64,000 nucleotides of DNA, taken from contig JAEURJ010000008.1 in assembly GCA_016789305.1 (NCBI GenBank), forward strand, positions 124,001 to 188,000. Reading direction: 5' to 3'. Origin of the DNA: Anaerolineales bacterium (GTDB lineage: Bacteria > Chloroflexota > Anaerolineae > Anaerolineales > Villigracilaceae). The notes beneath the pieces are model-generated. The model was not told where the DNA came from. It ran no database searches and was given only the letters and a program-made list of their open reading frames with translations. Each line of letters begins with the position of its first letter. Position 1 is the stretch's first letter. A program made the position numbers and the translations under genes. Shown here one piece after another: positions 19,198 through 27,108 of this stretch.

Positions 19198-20313
19198 ATG
19201 AAAAAGTTTTTAAGTTTGATTGCGATCCTAAGCATTACTTCGATCCTGCTCGCCGCATGCGCCGGCGCTCCCACCGCCACTCCCTCAGTGAGTGTTTCTT
19301 CAAACAATGAAGTGATCGCCGAGGGACGTCTTGAACCCATCCACGGAACGAACCTGTCCTTTCAGGCGCGTGGTGTGGTGGAACAGGTGCTCGTGAAGGT
19401 GGGTGACTCTGTCAGCGAGGGAGATGTGCTCGTGCGCCTCGCAAATGCCGGCGCGGCCGAAGCGCAGGTTGTCGTCGCGCAAAATGCATATGACACACTG
19501 CTCCGCAATGAAAGCGGTGATCGCGCAAAATTATGGCAGGCGTATATGGAGGCTCAGAAAGCCCGCGCCACAGCAGAGAAGAAATGGGAAGATCTCAATG
19601 TGGATGACATTGAAGACCGCATTGAAGATGATAAAGCTGTCGTGGAAGACCGCCAGGAAGATCTGAAAGATGCGCAGGAAGAGTTTGACAAATATAAGGA
19701 TTTGGATGAAGACAATTCCAAGCGCAAGACTGCAGAGGATGACCTTGAACGACGGCAGGAAGATCTGAATCAGGCAAACCGCGACATGGAAGATGACATG
19801 CGCGAACGCGATGAAGTGCGCGCCGCTTACGATGCCGCACTTTCTGCTGAAGCGGAAGCCAAACATCAGTATGAAATCAGCCTCGACGGCCCGAACGCCG
19901 ATCAATTGTCATTGGCAAAGGCCAACCTCGATGCAGCAAAAGATGCGCTTTCCAATTATGTGCTGACCGCTCCGTTCGATGGAGTCGTGGCTGAGGTGAA
20001 CGTCAAAGTGGGCGAGCAGGTGGGTACCGACACTCGCATTGTCAGCGTGGCTGATTTTAGTTCGTGGACGGTCAAGACCACTGACGTCACCGAGCTGGAA
20101 GTGGTGAAGTTAAGCGTGGGACAAAAAGTTACAATGGTTCCCGATGCGCTTCCAGATCTTGAAATTACAGGGACTGTGATCGAGATCAGCAACGCCTATA
20201 CCCAGCAAGGCGGCGATATTTTGTATACAGTTCGCGTGCGTGTGGATAACCCCGATGATCGCCTGCGTTGGGGCATGACCGTGGAAGCTACATTTTTGGA
20301 ATCGGCAGAATAA
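19198..20313 (+). CDS. HlyD/MacA-like adaptor lipoprotein
   Basis: 371 residues from ATG 19198 (GAAGG upstream). Lipoprotein signal with lipobox LAAC (cysteine 21) instead of the usual membrane anchor. Then a split biotinyl-lipoyl-like domain (about 40-85 and 260-295) enclosing a long, highly charged coiled-coil hairpin (about 95-240) and a beta-barrel domain at the C-terminus. This is the membrane-fusion-protein layout of MacA. Last gene of the ABC/kinase operon; in a monoderm cell it would extend from the membrane toward the wall. Confidence 0.9.
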   Translation: MKKFLSLIAILSITSILLAACAGAPTATPSVSVSSNNEVIAEGRLEPIHGTNLSFQARGVVEQVLVKVGDSVSEGDVLVRLANAGAAEAQVVVAQNAYDTLLRNESGDRAKLWQAYMEAQKARATAEKKWEDLNVDDIEDRIEDDKAVVEDRQEDLKDAQEEFDKYKDLDEDNSKRKTAEDDLERRQEDLNQANRDMEDDMRERDEVRAAYDAALSAEAEAKHQYEISLDGPNADQLSLAKANLDAAKDALSNYVLTAPFDGVVAEVNVKVGEQVGTDTRIVSVADFSSWTVKTTDVTELEVVKLSVGQKVTMVPDALPDLEITGTVIEISNAYTQQGGDILYTVRVRVDNPDDRLRWGMTVEATFLESAE

Positions 20314-20337
20314 ATCATTAATAGAACATCTGAGTGA

Positions 20338-20366
20338 TTGAAATTGTAAAAATGGCGTGCCATAAT
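20338..20366 (+). promoter_or_regulatory. promoter of the riboswitch leader
   Basis: TTGAAA (20338-20343), 17-bp spacer, CATAAT (20361-20366). The expected start near 20373 falls just before the first aptamer. Confidence 0.6.
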
Positions 20367-20379
20367 TAAGTTGCTCCGA

Positions 20380-20462
20380 GAAAAGGCAAAACCGGGGAAA
20401 CCCCGGTGACGCAAAGTCATGGGCCTAAAGCTGTACTGAGTCACGGCCGCCAGACTGCCGAT
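20380..20462 (+). ncRNA. GEMM-I (c-di-GMP-I class) riboswitch aptamer, copy 1 of 3
   Basis: It shows the class-I features in order: GGCAAAACC, a stem closed by a GAAA tetraloop (CCGGG GAAA CCCCGG), the GACGCAAAGTC block, GGGCCTAAA, and the closing CCGCCAGACTGCCGA. This is the fold that binds c-di-GMP (or cGAMP in the GEMM-Ib variant) across two helices. First of three head-to-tail copies between the ABC operon and ruvB. The sequence alone does not let me settle the ligand. Confidence 0.92.
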
Positions 20463-20550
20463 AAAAGCAAAACCGCCAAAAGACGGCGACGCAAAGCCAG
20501 AGCGTCTAAAACCAGCGAGAAATGCTGATCAAGACCGACCGGCTGCCCGA
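20463..20550 (+). ncRNA. GEMM-I riboswitch aptamer, copy 2 of 3
   Basis: AGCAAAACCG, GACGCAAAGCC, GCGTCTAAA and a CCGGCTGCCCGA closing strand. Its first stem-loop lacks the GNRA tetraloop seen in copies 1 and 3, so tertiary docking and affinity may be weaker. Confidence 0.85.
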
Positions 20551-20634
20551 AACGCAAAATCAGGGAAACCTGATGACGCAAAGTCGTGGATCTAAAATCA
20601 TCTGCCAAGTTGATCATGACCGCCAGACTGCCGA
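20551..20634 (+). ncRNA. GEMM-I riboswitch aptamer, copy 3 of 3
   Basis: CGCAAAATC, stem ATCAGG with GAAA tetraloop, GACGCAAAGTC, GGATCTAAA and the same CCGCCAGACTGCCGA closing strand as copy 1. Followed after 17 nt by a terminator-like hairpin, the likely expression platform. Confidence 0.9.
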
Positions 20635-20651
20635 AGAGCAAAATCTTTTTT

Positions 20652-20683
20652 GCAGGGATGACACCTTTTTTCGTCATCCCTGC
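20652..20683 (+). terminator. hairpin after the riboswitch array
   Basis: Perfect 11-bp stem GCAGGGATGAC / GTCATCCCTGC with a T-rich 10-nt loop; the following tract (TTGATTTTA) is only moderately T-rich. It may end riboswitch-controlled transcripts before ruvB, or simply end the upstream operon. Confidence 0.6.
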
Positions 20684-20737
20684 TTGATTTTAAAGACCGC
20701 TTCTTTCTTAACCGAAAGTTGCGACGTGGTTTATTGT

Positions 20738-20753
20738 TATAATCCACGCCATG
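20738..20753 (+). promoter_or_regulatory. ruvB -10 box and leaderless start
   Basis: TATAAT at 20738-20743 is followed after 7 nt by the ruvB ATG; no ribosome site. It gives ruvB a second, riboswitch-independent source of mRNA. The upstream TTGCGA is spaced only 13 bp, so the -35 is weak. Confidence 0.6.
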
Positions 20754-21776
20754 GCAAAAAACACTCCCCGTCCCCTTGACCCGGAATCCAAGCCCGATGA
20801 TCGCGTGGATAACGCGCTTCGTCCGCAAAAACTGAATGATCTCATCGGACAGGATCAAGTTAAGGAAAACCTGTCCATTCTCATTGATGCCGCCCGTGGA
20901 CGTGGAGAGGCGTTGGATCATGTTTTGTTTTACGGTCCGCCTGGCTTGGGGAAAACAACACTGGCGCATGTACTCGGCAATGAAATGGGAGTGAACGTAA
21001 AGGTGACGGCTGGCCCTGCCATCGAACGTGCAGGTGACCTCGCTGCCATCCTCACCAACCTCCGTGCGGGAGATGTGATCTTCATCGACGAAATTCACCG
21101 CTTAGGTCGAGCCGTTGAAGAAGTGCTCTATCCTGCCATGGAAGATTTTGCCTTGGATATCGTGATCGGCAAAGGTCCTTCCGCCCGCTCCATTCGTTTG
21201 AAACTTCCAAAATTTACAGTTGTCGGTGCAACCACGCGACTGGCTTTGGTGACTGCTCCGCTGCGCGCTCGTTTCGGTGCAGTCTATCGCTTGGATTATT
21301 ATGATCATGAAGCGATGAAGAAGATCGTTAATCGTGCTGCAAGCATGCTGAAAGTCCCTTCTGAAGAGTCTGGTATCGAAGAAGTGGCCCGTCGCGCCCG
21401 TGGGACTCCGCGTATTGCTTTGCGTTTACTGCGCCGTGTTCGTGATTATGCCCAGGTTCGTGCAGATGGTGTGCTCAGCAAAAAAGTTGCCAAGGAAGCC
21501 TTGGATTTGTTGCAGGTCGATCCGCTCGGCCTCGACGATGTCGATCGTCGTGTGCTTCGCACGATCATTGAAAAATACAACGGCGGTCCTGTTGGTTTGA
21601 ATACAATCGCCGCTTCAATCAGTGAAGAGCAGGATACGATCATGGATGTCGTCGAACCGTATCTGCTTCAGCTCGGCTTTCTTGACCGCACTCCGCAGGG
21701 ACGCATCGCCACCAAGTCCGCATACGAACATTTGGGATTGGAATATCACGAACAAGGACAGCAGAGGCTGTTGTAA
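20751..21776 (+). CDS. ruvB: Holliday junction branch migration helicase RuvB
   Basis: AAA+ motor that drives branch migration with RuvA. 341 residues, usual length: Walker [10 protein letters not shown] (62-70), Walker B DEIHRL (113-118), sensor 1 TVVGATTR, sensor 2/arginine region [12 protein letters not shown] and the C-terminal winged helix. ruvA and ruvC are not adjacent. It begins a run DUF2905-queA-UDG-hydrolases; the ruvB-DUF2905-queA order is common in many bacteria. It lies downstream of three GEMM-I aptamers. Confidence 0.98.
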   Translation: MAKNTPRPLDPESKPDDRVDNALRPQKLNDLIGQDQVKENLSILIDAARGRGEALDHVLFYGPPGLGKTTLAHVLGNEMGVNVKVTAGPAIERAGDLAAILTNLRAGDVIFIDEIHRLGRAVEEVLYPAMEDFALDIVIGKGPSARSIRLKLPKFTVVGATTRLALVTAPLRARFGAVYRLDYYDHEAMKKIVNRAASMLKVPSEESGIEEVARRARGTPRIALRLLRRVRDYAQVRADGVLSKKVAKEALDLLQVDPLGLDDVDRRVLRTIIEKYNGGPVGLNTIAASISEEQDTIMDVVEPYLLQLGFLDRTPQGRIATKSAYEHLGLEYHEQGQQRLL

Positions 21777-21800
21777 CGTTTGAACGTTCAAACGTTACAA
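21771..21800. repeat. 30-bp perfect palindrome at the ruvB stop
   Basis: TTGTAACGTTTGAAC at 21771-21785 is followed directly by its exact complement to 21800. The left end contains the last codon and stop of ruvB. As RNA it would make a hairpin without poly-U; as DNA it could bind a dimeric protein. Confidence 0.8.
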
Positions 21801-21809
21801 CGTTGATTT

Positions 21810-22037
21810 ATGGAAACTTTAGCTCGTTATTTAATCATTGGTGGAGTGGTATTGATCTTGATCGGCGGGGGAGTATATCTTGCCTCGAAATTCGGCATTC
21901 CGCTTGGTCGATTGCCCGGTGATATCCGCATCGAAGGGGAGAATGGCAGTTTTTATTTCCCTGTGACAAGTTCGATTTTGGTTTCAGTGATATTGTCTAT
22001 TGTATTGAATATAATTTCTCATTTGTCGAAAAAATAA
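21810..22037 (+). CDS. DUF2905 small membrane protein
   Basis: 75 residues with two membrane helices (about 7-27 and 51-71) joined by the conserved segment GRLPGDIRIEGENG and FYFPVTSS. This is the DUF2905 signature. Such genes often sit next to ruvB or queA, as here. It ends 3 nt before queA. Function unknown. Confidence 0.92.
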   Translation: METLARYLIIGGVVLILIGGGVYLASKFGIPLGRLPGDIRIEGENGSFYFPVTSSILVSVILSIVLNIISHLSKK

Positions 22038-22040
22038 TTC

Positions 22041-23087
22041 TTGAAAACTTCTGACTTCGACTATCATCTCCCCGAATCTTCCATCGCGCAGACTCCCGCA
22101 GAGCCGCGTGATGCTTCCCGTTTGCTGGTTTTGAATCGTCAAAACGATACCCTTGAACATAAAATCTTTCGTGATGTTGTCGACTATTTGCAGCCAAACG
22201 ATTTGCTGATCTTGAATCAAACACGTGTGATCCCTGCCCGCATCTTTGCCAAAAAAGAGACGGGCGGCAAAGTTGAATTATTACTTCTTCGTCGCCGCGA
22301 TGCATTGACCTGGGAATCTTTGGTGGGCGGAAAAGGTCTGCGCGTAGGCACAAAGGTGCAAATCGAGAATGGACCGCAGGCAGAAATTCTTGAAATCCTC
22401 GAAGGCTCGGAGCGGCTGATCATATTCTCTGAACCGATCGAGCCGTATTTTTCCAAAGTGGGCAATGTGCCTTTGCCACCGTATATTCATGAGAAATTAA
22501 GTGACCCCGAACGTTATCAAACAGTCTTCGCAAAGGAACCCGGCTCGGCAGCCGCTCCTACAGCGGGTTTGCATTTCACGCCGCAATTGTTGGATCAATT
22601 AAAAGAAAAAGGTGTAAAGGTTGCCTATGTTACCTTACATGTCGGGTTGGATACATTTGCCCCCGTCACTGAGGATTCTCCTGAAGAACACAAGATTCAT
22701 ACCGAGTGGTGTGAGCTATCTCAGGAAACTGCTGATCTCATTAATCAGACCAGAGAAAGTGGTGGACGGGTGATCGCTGTCGGGACAACCTCTGTACGAA
22801 CTCTCGAAAGCGCCGCCAGAAAATCGTCAATCACCAACAGCGTCCCCTTTGGGGATCGTCAATTGTTAATCGAACCATTTGCCGGCCCAACGGATATTTA
22901 CATCCTTCCCGGCTATCAATTCAAGGTAGTGGACGTGATGATCACGAATTTTCATCTTCCAAAGTCCACGCTCATTATGCTGGTCAGTGCGTTTGCCGGG
23001 CGCGAGAGAATTTTATTTGCTTATGAAACTGCCATTAAAGAAGGCTATCGTTTCTATTCTTTTGGCGATGCCATGCTCATCGTTTAA
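22041..23087 (+). CDS. queA: S-adenosylmethionine:tRNA ribosyltransferase-isomerase
   Basis: Transfers and isomerises the ribosyl part of SAM onto preQ1-34 in tRNA to give epoxyqueuosine. 348 residues, starting at a TTG 3 nt after the DUF2905 stop; this start gives the standard N-terminus DFDYHLPESSIAQTPAEPRD. Further conserved blocks: SAAAPTAGLHFT, YVTLHVGLDTFAPV and TNFHLPKSTL near the C-terminus. Acts after tgt (5413). Cytosolic. Confidence 0.97.
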   Translation: MKTSDFDYHLPESSIAQTPAEPRDASRLLVLNRQNDTLEHKIFRDVVDYLQPNDLLILNQTRVIPARIFAKKETGGKVELLLLRRRDALTWESLVGGKGLRVGTKVQIENGPQAEILEILEGSERLIIFSEPIEPYFSKVGNVPLPPYIHEKLSDPERYQTVFAKEPGSAAAPTAGLHFTPQLLDQLKEKGVKVAYVTLHVGLDTFAPVTEDSPEEHKIHTEWCELSQETADLINQTRESGGRVIAVGTTSVRTLESAARKSSITNSVPFGDRQLLIEPFAGPTDIYILPGYQFKVVDVMITNFHLPKSTLIMLVSAFAGRERILFAYETAIKEGYRFYSFGDAMLIV

Positions 23088-23121
23088 ACGCTCAAACTTT
23101 TAAACCTGCCAACATAAAACC

Positions 23122-23796
23122 ATGCAATCTCAACTTGAAGAATTAAACAACGAAATCATCTCCTGTCGTAAATGTCCACGCCTGGTGGAATGGCGCGAAG
23201 AAGTATCGCGCGTCAAGCGCAAGGCTTATCTCGATCACGAATATTGGGGAAAGCCTGTTCCTGGGTTTGGTGACCCGAATGCCCATGTATTGGTTGTGGG
23301 ATTGGCGCCCGGCGCGCACGGCTCGAATCGTACAGGACGTCAATTCACCGGCGATGCTTCGGGTGGATTTTTATTTCCAGCGTTGCATCGTGCCGGGTTT
23401 GCGAATCAGGCCGAGGCGGAGTCAAGAAGCGATGGTCTTCTTCTCAAGGATATGTATATCACGGCGTCCGGCCGTTGTGCTCCGCCGGATAATAAGCCGA
23501 GTCCCGAAGAATTAAATAATTGCCAGCCGTATCTCGAGCGGGAGTTGGAAATTCTGCATCCCAAAGTGATCGTTTGCCTGGGTCGGATAGCTTTTGAGAG
23601 AATTCTAAAAATATATTCAATTCGAAGTTCGGTATATAAATTTGGGCACGGCGCGTCTTATCAACTGGAAAATGGGATCTGGCTGCTGTGTTCATATCAT
23701 CCGAGTCAGCAAAATACGTCGACGGGAAAATTAACCGCTCCCATGTTCGACCAAATTTGGAAGAAAGCGAAATTGTTGGTAAATGAAAATAATTAA
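23122..23796 (+). CDS. uracil-DNA glycosylase, family 5 (UDGb)
   Basis: Removes uracil and other deaminated bases from DNA. 224 residues. The four iron-sulfur cluster cysteines are C15 and C18 (SCRKCPR), C119 (GRCAPPDNKP) and C134 (NNCQPYL). Motif A is GLAPGAHGSNRTGRQ (60-74), where the GLAPGAHG form without a catalytic aspartate/asparagine is typical of family 5 rather than family 4; the late motif is HPSQQNTSTG. The stop overlaps the next gene by 14 bp. Confidence 0.93.
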   Translation: MQSQLEELNNEIISCRKCPRLVEWREEVSRVKRKAYLDHEYWGKPVPGFGDPNAHVLVVGLAPGAHGSNRTGRQFTGDASGGFLFPALHRAGFANQAEAESRSDGLLLKDMYITASGRCAPPDNKPSPEELNNCQPYLERELEILHPKVIVCLGRIAFERILKIYSIRSSVYKFGHGASYQLENGIWLLCSYHPSQQNTSTGKLTAPMFDQIWKKAKLLVNENN

Positions 23797-24514
23797 ACGC
23801 ATCGTTCTTGGACTTTTGGCTGTGCTGCTCTTAATCAGCATTGGCTTTGTCATTTGGGCTGAGACTCCTCTCGGTCCTTCGCCCGAAGCATTATCTGCCC
23901 TCGAATCAGATTCTCAAGTCACTGTAACGGTGAATGACTTTATAACTTTCCAACCTGCTGACGGAAAGCCAACAACAGCTTTTATCTTCTACCCCGGCGG
24001 TCGCGTGGATTATCGTTCGTACGCCGCTCCGTTGCACGCAATTGCAGCACAGGGATATTTGGTGGTGCTGGTGCCCGTTCGATTGAACCTTGCCTTCTTT
24101 GATATCAACGCCGCCGACTCCGTCTTTGCACAATATCCTGAGATTCAACATTGGGCAGTTGGCGGGCATTCGCTCGGCGGTGTAGCTTCTGCTTTATTCG
24201 CAAAAGATCATCCTCAACTTGAAGGTATTATCTTTTGGGCTTCCTACCCCGCAGACGACTCATTAAAGAATAGTAATCTCAAAATGCTTTCCATTTATGG
24301 GACAAACGATATGGCTGGCATGACAAAGTTTGATGAGACGAAGCCTTTGTTGGTATCTGATGCAGAATATGTTGTGATCCAGGGTGGGAATCATGCCCAA
24401 TTCGGTGATTACGGTCCGCAGCCCGGGGATAACGAAGCGACCATTTCGCGTGCAGATCAACAGGCACAGGTGGTGCAGGCAACAGCCGGCTTTTTGATGG
24501 AGCTGGGAAAATAG
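23783..24514 (+). CDS. membrane-anchored alpha/beta hydrolase
   Basis: 243 residues. An uncleaved N-terminal signal/anchor helix (about 6-26) is followed by an alpha/beta hydrolase fold with oxyanion-region FYPGGRVDYRSY, nucleophile elbow GGHSLGG (serine about residue 129), an acid in YGTNDMAG and the catalytic histidine in QGGNHAQFG. It matches the YdeN/dienelactone-hydrolase-like alpha/beta hydrolase family. Located outside the membrane. Substrate unknown. Overlaps the UDG gene. Confidence 0.85.
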   Translation: MKIIKRIVLGLLAVLLLISIGFVIWAETPLGPSPEALSALESDSQVTVTVNDFITFQPADGKPTTAFIFYPGGRVDYRSYAAPLHAIAAQGYLVVLVPVRLNLAFFDINAADSVFAQYPEIQHWAVGGHSLGGVASALFAKDHPQLEGIIFWASYPADDSLKNSNLKMLSIYGTNDMAGMTKFDETKPLLVSDAEYVVIQGGNHAQFGDYGPQPGDNEATISRADQQAQVVQATAGFLMELGK

Positions 24515-24545
24515 ATCGGCAATCTTTGCTTATCTAAAAATAATT

Positions 24546-25511
24546 ATGAGTCGTTGGAAAAAGATAATGTATGGCATGTTGGTTTTTTCATGCCTTTTTG
24601 TGACGGTCGGGCCGTTCCTTGTCCCTGTTTCTGAGTTAACTGGATTGGTACCCGCCGAGCAATTCGCCGACACAGATAGTCGGTTTATTGAAATTAATGA
24701 TGTCACTGTTCACTATAAAGAGGCTGGCAGCGGCGGGACTACTTTCATTTTGCTGCACGGATTTGGAGCCAGCACCTATTCCTGGCGTGAAGTAATGGAT
24801 GACTTTTCCCAACGTGGACGTGTCATTGCTTATGATCGACCGGCATTCGGCTTGACAGAACGTCCGATGCCCGAAGATTGGAAAGAAAATCCATACGGCA
24901 TGAAAGCGAACGTTGAACTCTTACGTGGACTGATGGATGTATTTGGAATTGAGAAAGCTGTTCTTGTTGGCAATTCAGCAGGCGGTGGCGTTGCAGTTGC
25001 TTTTGCATTGGAATATCCCGAGAGAGTCGAATCATTGATTCTCGTTGATCCCGGCGTCGGCGGCGGGTACGGTCCGCAGTTTCCCGCCTGGGCATTGCCA
25101 ATCATGTGGACTCCGCAAATGCGGCATCTCGGTCCGTTGATGATGCGCGATTATCAAGAGTCTCTTCCGAATACCATTCAACGGGAATGGTATGATCAAA
25201 CCAAACTTACCGATGAGATCGAACAAACTTATTTGAATGCACTGAAAATCAAGAACTGGGATCGCGCTTTTTACGAGCTGACCTTCGCTCCAGCTTACCC
25301 TGAATTACGTCCGTTATTGCCGCAACTAACAGTGCCCGCATTTATAATTGCCGGTGCAGAAGATCGTTTGATCCGCACGTGGTACTTCGAAGCGATCTCG
25401 CAGGAAATCCCCGCTCCTTTGGTTTTACTGCCGCAATGCGGGCATGTCCCACAGGAGGAATGCCCCGCCCTTTTTATGGAGGAAACGGTAAAGTTTTTGG
25501 AGAAGAAATGA
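24546..25511 (+). CDS. secreted or anchored alpha/beta hydrolase
   Basis: 321 residues. N-terminal hydrophobic segment (about 8-27), HG motif LLHGFGAS, nucleophile elbow GNSAGGG, acid in AGAEDRLI and histidine in CGHVPQEE: the full set of a haloperoxidase/epoxide-hydrolase-like alpha/beta hydrolase. The stop codon overlaps the start of the selenoprotein candidate (ATGA), so the two are translationally coupled. Confidence 0.88.
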   Translation: MSRWKKIMYGMLVFSCLFVTVGPFLVPVSELTGLVPAEQFADTDSRFIEINDVTVHYKEAGSGGTTFILLHGFGASTYSWREVMDDFSQRGRVIAYDRPAFGLTERPMPEDWKENPYGMKANVELLRGLMDVFGIEKAVLVGNSAGGGVAVAFALEYPERVESLILVDPGVGGGYGPQFPAWALPIMWTPQMRHLGPLMMRDYQESLPNTIQREWYDQTKLTDEIEQTYLNALKIKNWDRAFYELTFAPAYPELRPLLPQLTVPAFIIAGAEDRLIRTWYFEAISQEIPAPLVLLPQCGHVPQEECPALFMEETVKFLEKK

Positions 25512-25990
25512 AAGTAGCTCTCATCACACCGGGGGATATTGCCCCTGATTTCGAATTGATGGATGCGTACGGTAAGCTTGTGCGATTGTCCAGCTTTCAG
25601 AATGAAAAAATTGTTGTCCTTTCCTTCCTGCGCGGATTTTTTTGAACTCACTGTCGCGCGCAGTTGGCGCGTATGCGCGATCATTACAGTGAATTCACTT
25701 CCCGTAATGCCGAAATTATTACCGTTGGTCAGGATTCTGTGGATGCATTCAAGGAATATTGGGAGAAGGAAAATATTCCCTATGTTGGGTTGCCCGATCG
25801 CGAACATACAGTGGCGCGTTTGTATCGCCAGCAGATCATTCTTTTTAAAGCCGGGCGCATGCCTTTAAATTGCGTGGTCGATATGAAAGGACGAATTCGT
25901 TATATTCACTTCGGTACCAATATGGCGGATATCCCGGATGATGAAATATTCTTAAACGTAATAGACCAGCTTAACGGGTATTCTAAGTAA
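25508..25990 (+). CDS. candidate selenoprotein: AhpC/TSA-like peroxiredoxin with in-frame UGA
   Basis: Thiol peroxidase/redoxin fold of 160 residues if the TGA at 25643-25645 is read as selenocysteine (U46). Before it: GDIAPDFELMDAYGK and FLRGFF; after it, in the same frame: THCRAQLARMRDHY, and later EKENIPYVGLPDREH and FGTNMADIPDDE. In this family the position is the active-site cysteine of an FxRGxxCPxC motif, so the motif here is U-T-H-C. A hairpin follows with its upper stem CGCGCA/TGCGCG (25657-25662, 25674-25679), 11 nt after the UGA, and a GG-containing loop; a lower stem CACTGT/ACAGTG encloses it. That spacing equals the one known for E. coli fdhF. selB is present at 42022. Alternative: a point mutation Cys to stop, which would make it a pseudogene. 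Confidence 0.85.
25646..25691 (+). promoter_or_regulatory. candidate bacterial SECIS element
   Basis: Two-part stem-loop directly 3' of the in-frame TGA: outer stem 25649-25654 with 25686-25691, inner stem 25657-25662 with 25674-25679, 11-nt apical loop GTTGGCGCGTA. This position, inside the coding region, is where bacterial SelB recognises its RNA. Folding was judged by eye only. Confidence 0.65.
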
Positions 25991-25991
25991 C

Positions 25992-27026
25992 ATGACAATA
26001 GGACGCATTGCCTTTCTCGGTTCCGGGGAGACCTCTCTCGCTGGTGGACGCATTTTCGAAGCCCTTGCCCGCTTCATTTCGGATCCGATCCGTGTTTCCA
26101 TCATGGAGACTCCGGCTGGTTTTGAGCTGAACGCATCACTTGTCGCCGGGCGTGTGGCGGAGTTTCTCAAGACCCGTTTGCAAAACTACAAGCCGGTCAT
26201 TGACCTGATTCCCGCGCGCAAACAAGGCACGGAATTCAGCCCCGATAATCCCGAAATTTTAAAACCCTTATTGACTTCCAACATGATCTTTATGGGTCCG
26301 GGCAGTCCAACGTATGTGGCACGTCAACTGCGCGGCACACTGGCCTGGGATATCATCCGCGCACGACATCGTCTTGGAGCCACGCTCGTCTTTTCATCTG
26401 CGGCCACCATTTCCATTGGTGCGTGGGCCTTGCCTGTCTATGAAATTTACAAAGTAGGTGAAGAAGTTCATATGAAAGACGGCTTGAATCTATTTGCTGA
26501 TTTTGGCATGGATCTCACCTTTATCCCACATTGGAACAATGCCGAAGGCGGCATAGACCTTGATACCAGTCGCTGCTTCATGGGCATCGAACGTTTTAAT
26601 CAATGGCGAAAGATGCTTCCTGTTGGCAGTACCATCCTTGGGCTCGATGAACACTCCGGCATGGTGATGGATTTTGAAAAGAACATTTGCGAGGTTCACG
26701 GTGTGAGTTCGATCACCATATTGAAGGATGCTGATGAGAGTATGCATTCCAGCGGTTCGGTATTTTCTTTGAACACGTTGGGAGAATTCAAATCGCCGCA
26801 GCCGATCGAAAACGGAATTCGCCTTGAAGCCTGGGATTTGATCGCTCATGCTTCCAGTGCAGATGAAGAAACGCCTCCTGACGAAGCCCTGGAACTGCTT
26901 GAGCTTCGAAAAGCAGCTCGTATCCGAAAGGATTTCGCCGAATCCGACCGTTTGCGAGACCAACTTGCTACACTTGGCTGGCTGGTCAAAGACACAAAAG
27001 AAGGCCAGCAGCTCTCCAAATCATGA
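25992..27026 (+). CDS. peptidase-S51-like domain fused to a CysRS C-terminal-like domain
   Basis: 344 residues. The first 250 or so have a class-I glutamine-amidotransferase/peptidase S51 (cyanophycinase)-like layout: GRIAFLGSGE at the start, MGPGSPTYVARQL, and FSSAATISIGAW (134-145), where S51 enzymes have the nucleophile serine in GxSAGA. The last 40 residues (ELRKAARIRKDFAESDRLRD and on to DTKEG) are the helical tail found at the end of cysteinyl-tRNA synthetase, which touches the anticodon stem. Directly follows the selenoprotein candidate by 1 nt. The role of the fusion is unknown. Confidence 0.75.
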   Translation: MTIGRIAFLGSGETSLAGGRIFEALARFISDPIRVSIMETPAGFELNASLVAGRVAEFLKTRLQNYKPVIDLIPARKQGTEFSPDNPEILKPLLTSNMIFMGPGSPTYVARQLRGTLAWDIIRARHRLGATLVFSSAATISIGAWALPVYEIYKVGEEVHMKDGLNLFADFGMDLTFIPHWNNAEGGIDLDTSRCFMGIERFNQWRKMLPVGSTILGLDEHSGMVMDFEKNICEVHGVSSITILKDADESMHSSGSVFSLNTLGEFKSPQPIENGIRLEAWDLIAHASSADEETPPDEALELLELRKAARIRKDFAESDRLRDQLATLGWLVKDTKEGQQLSKS

Positions 27027-27028
27027 AC

Positions 27029-27055
27029 ATCAGGCCGCGCTTAGCGTGGCCTGAT
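27029..27055 (+). terminator. terminator-like hairpin
   Basis: ATCAGGCC-G-CGC / GCG-T-GGCCTGAT with a TTA loop, just after the previous stop, followed by GCTTTGT. Likely ends the ruvB-to-S51 operon. Confidence 0.6.
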
Positions 27056-27108
27056 GCTTTGTCTGACAAAATGCGATACAATATTCTTGTATTTACAAGG
27101 AGATTTGA

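Noticed and set aside
20652..20683. Classical strong terminator call for the riboswitch
   Set aside because: The stem is good, but the following tract is not a uniform U-run, so I kept it as a moderate-confidence terminator-like hairpin only.
20441..20779. Small ORFs overlapping the riboswitch region
   Set aside because: They run through the structured RNA; the aptamer pattern explains the conservation and no ribosome site is present.
25508..25990. Frameshift or degraded pseudogene in the peroxiredoxin-like gene
   Set aside because: Both halves are in the same frame, the only defect is the TGA, and it falls on the active-site cysteine with a SECIS-like hairpin after it; selB is present. A point mutation remains the alternative.
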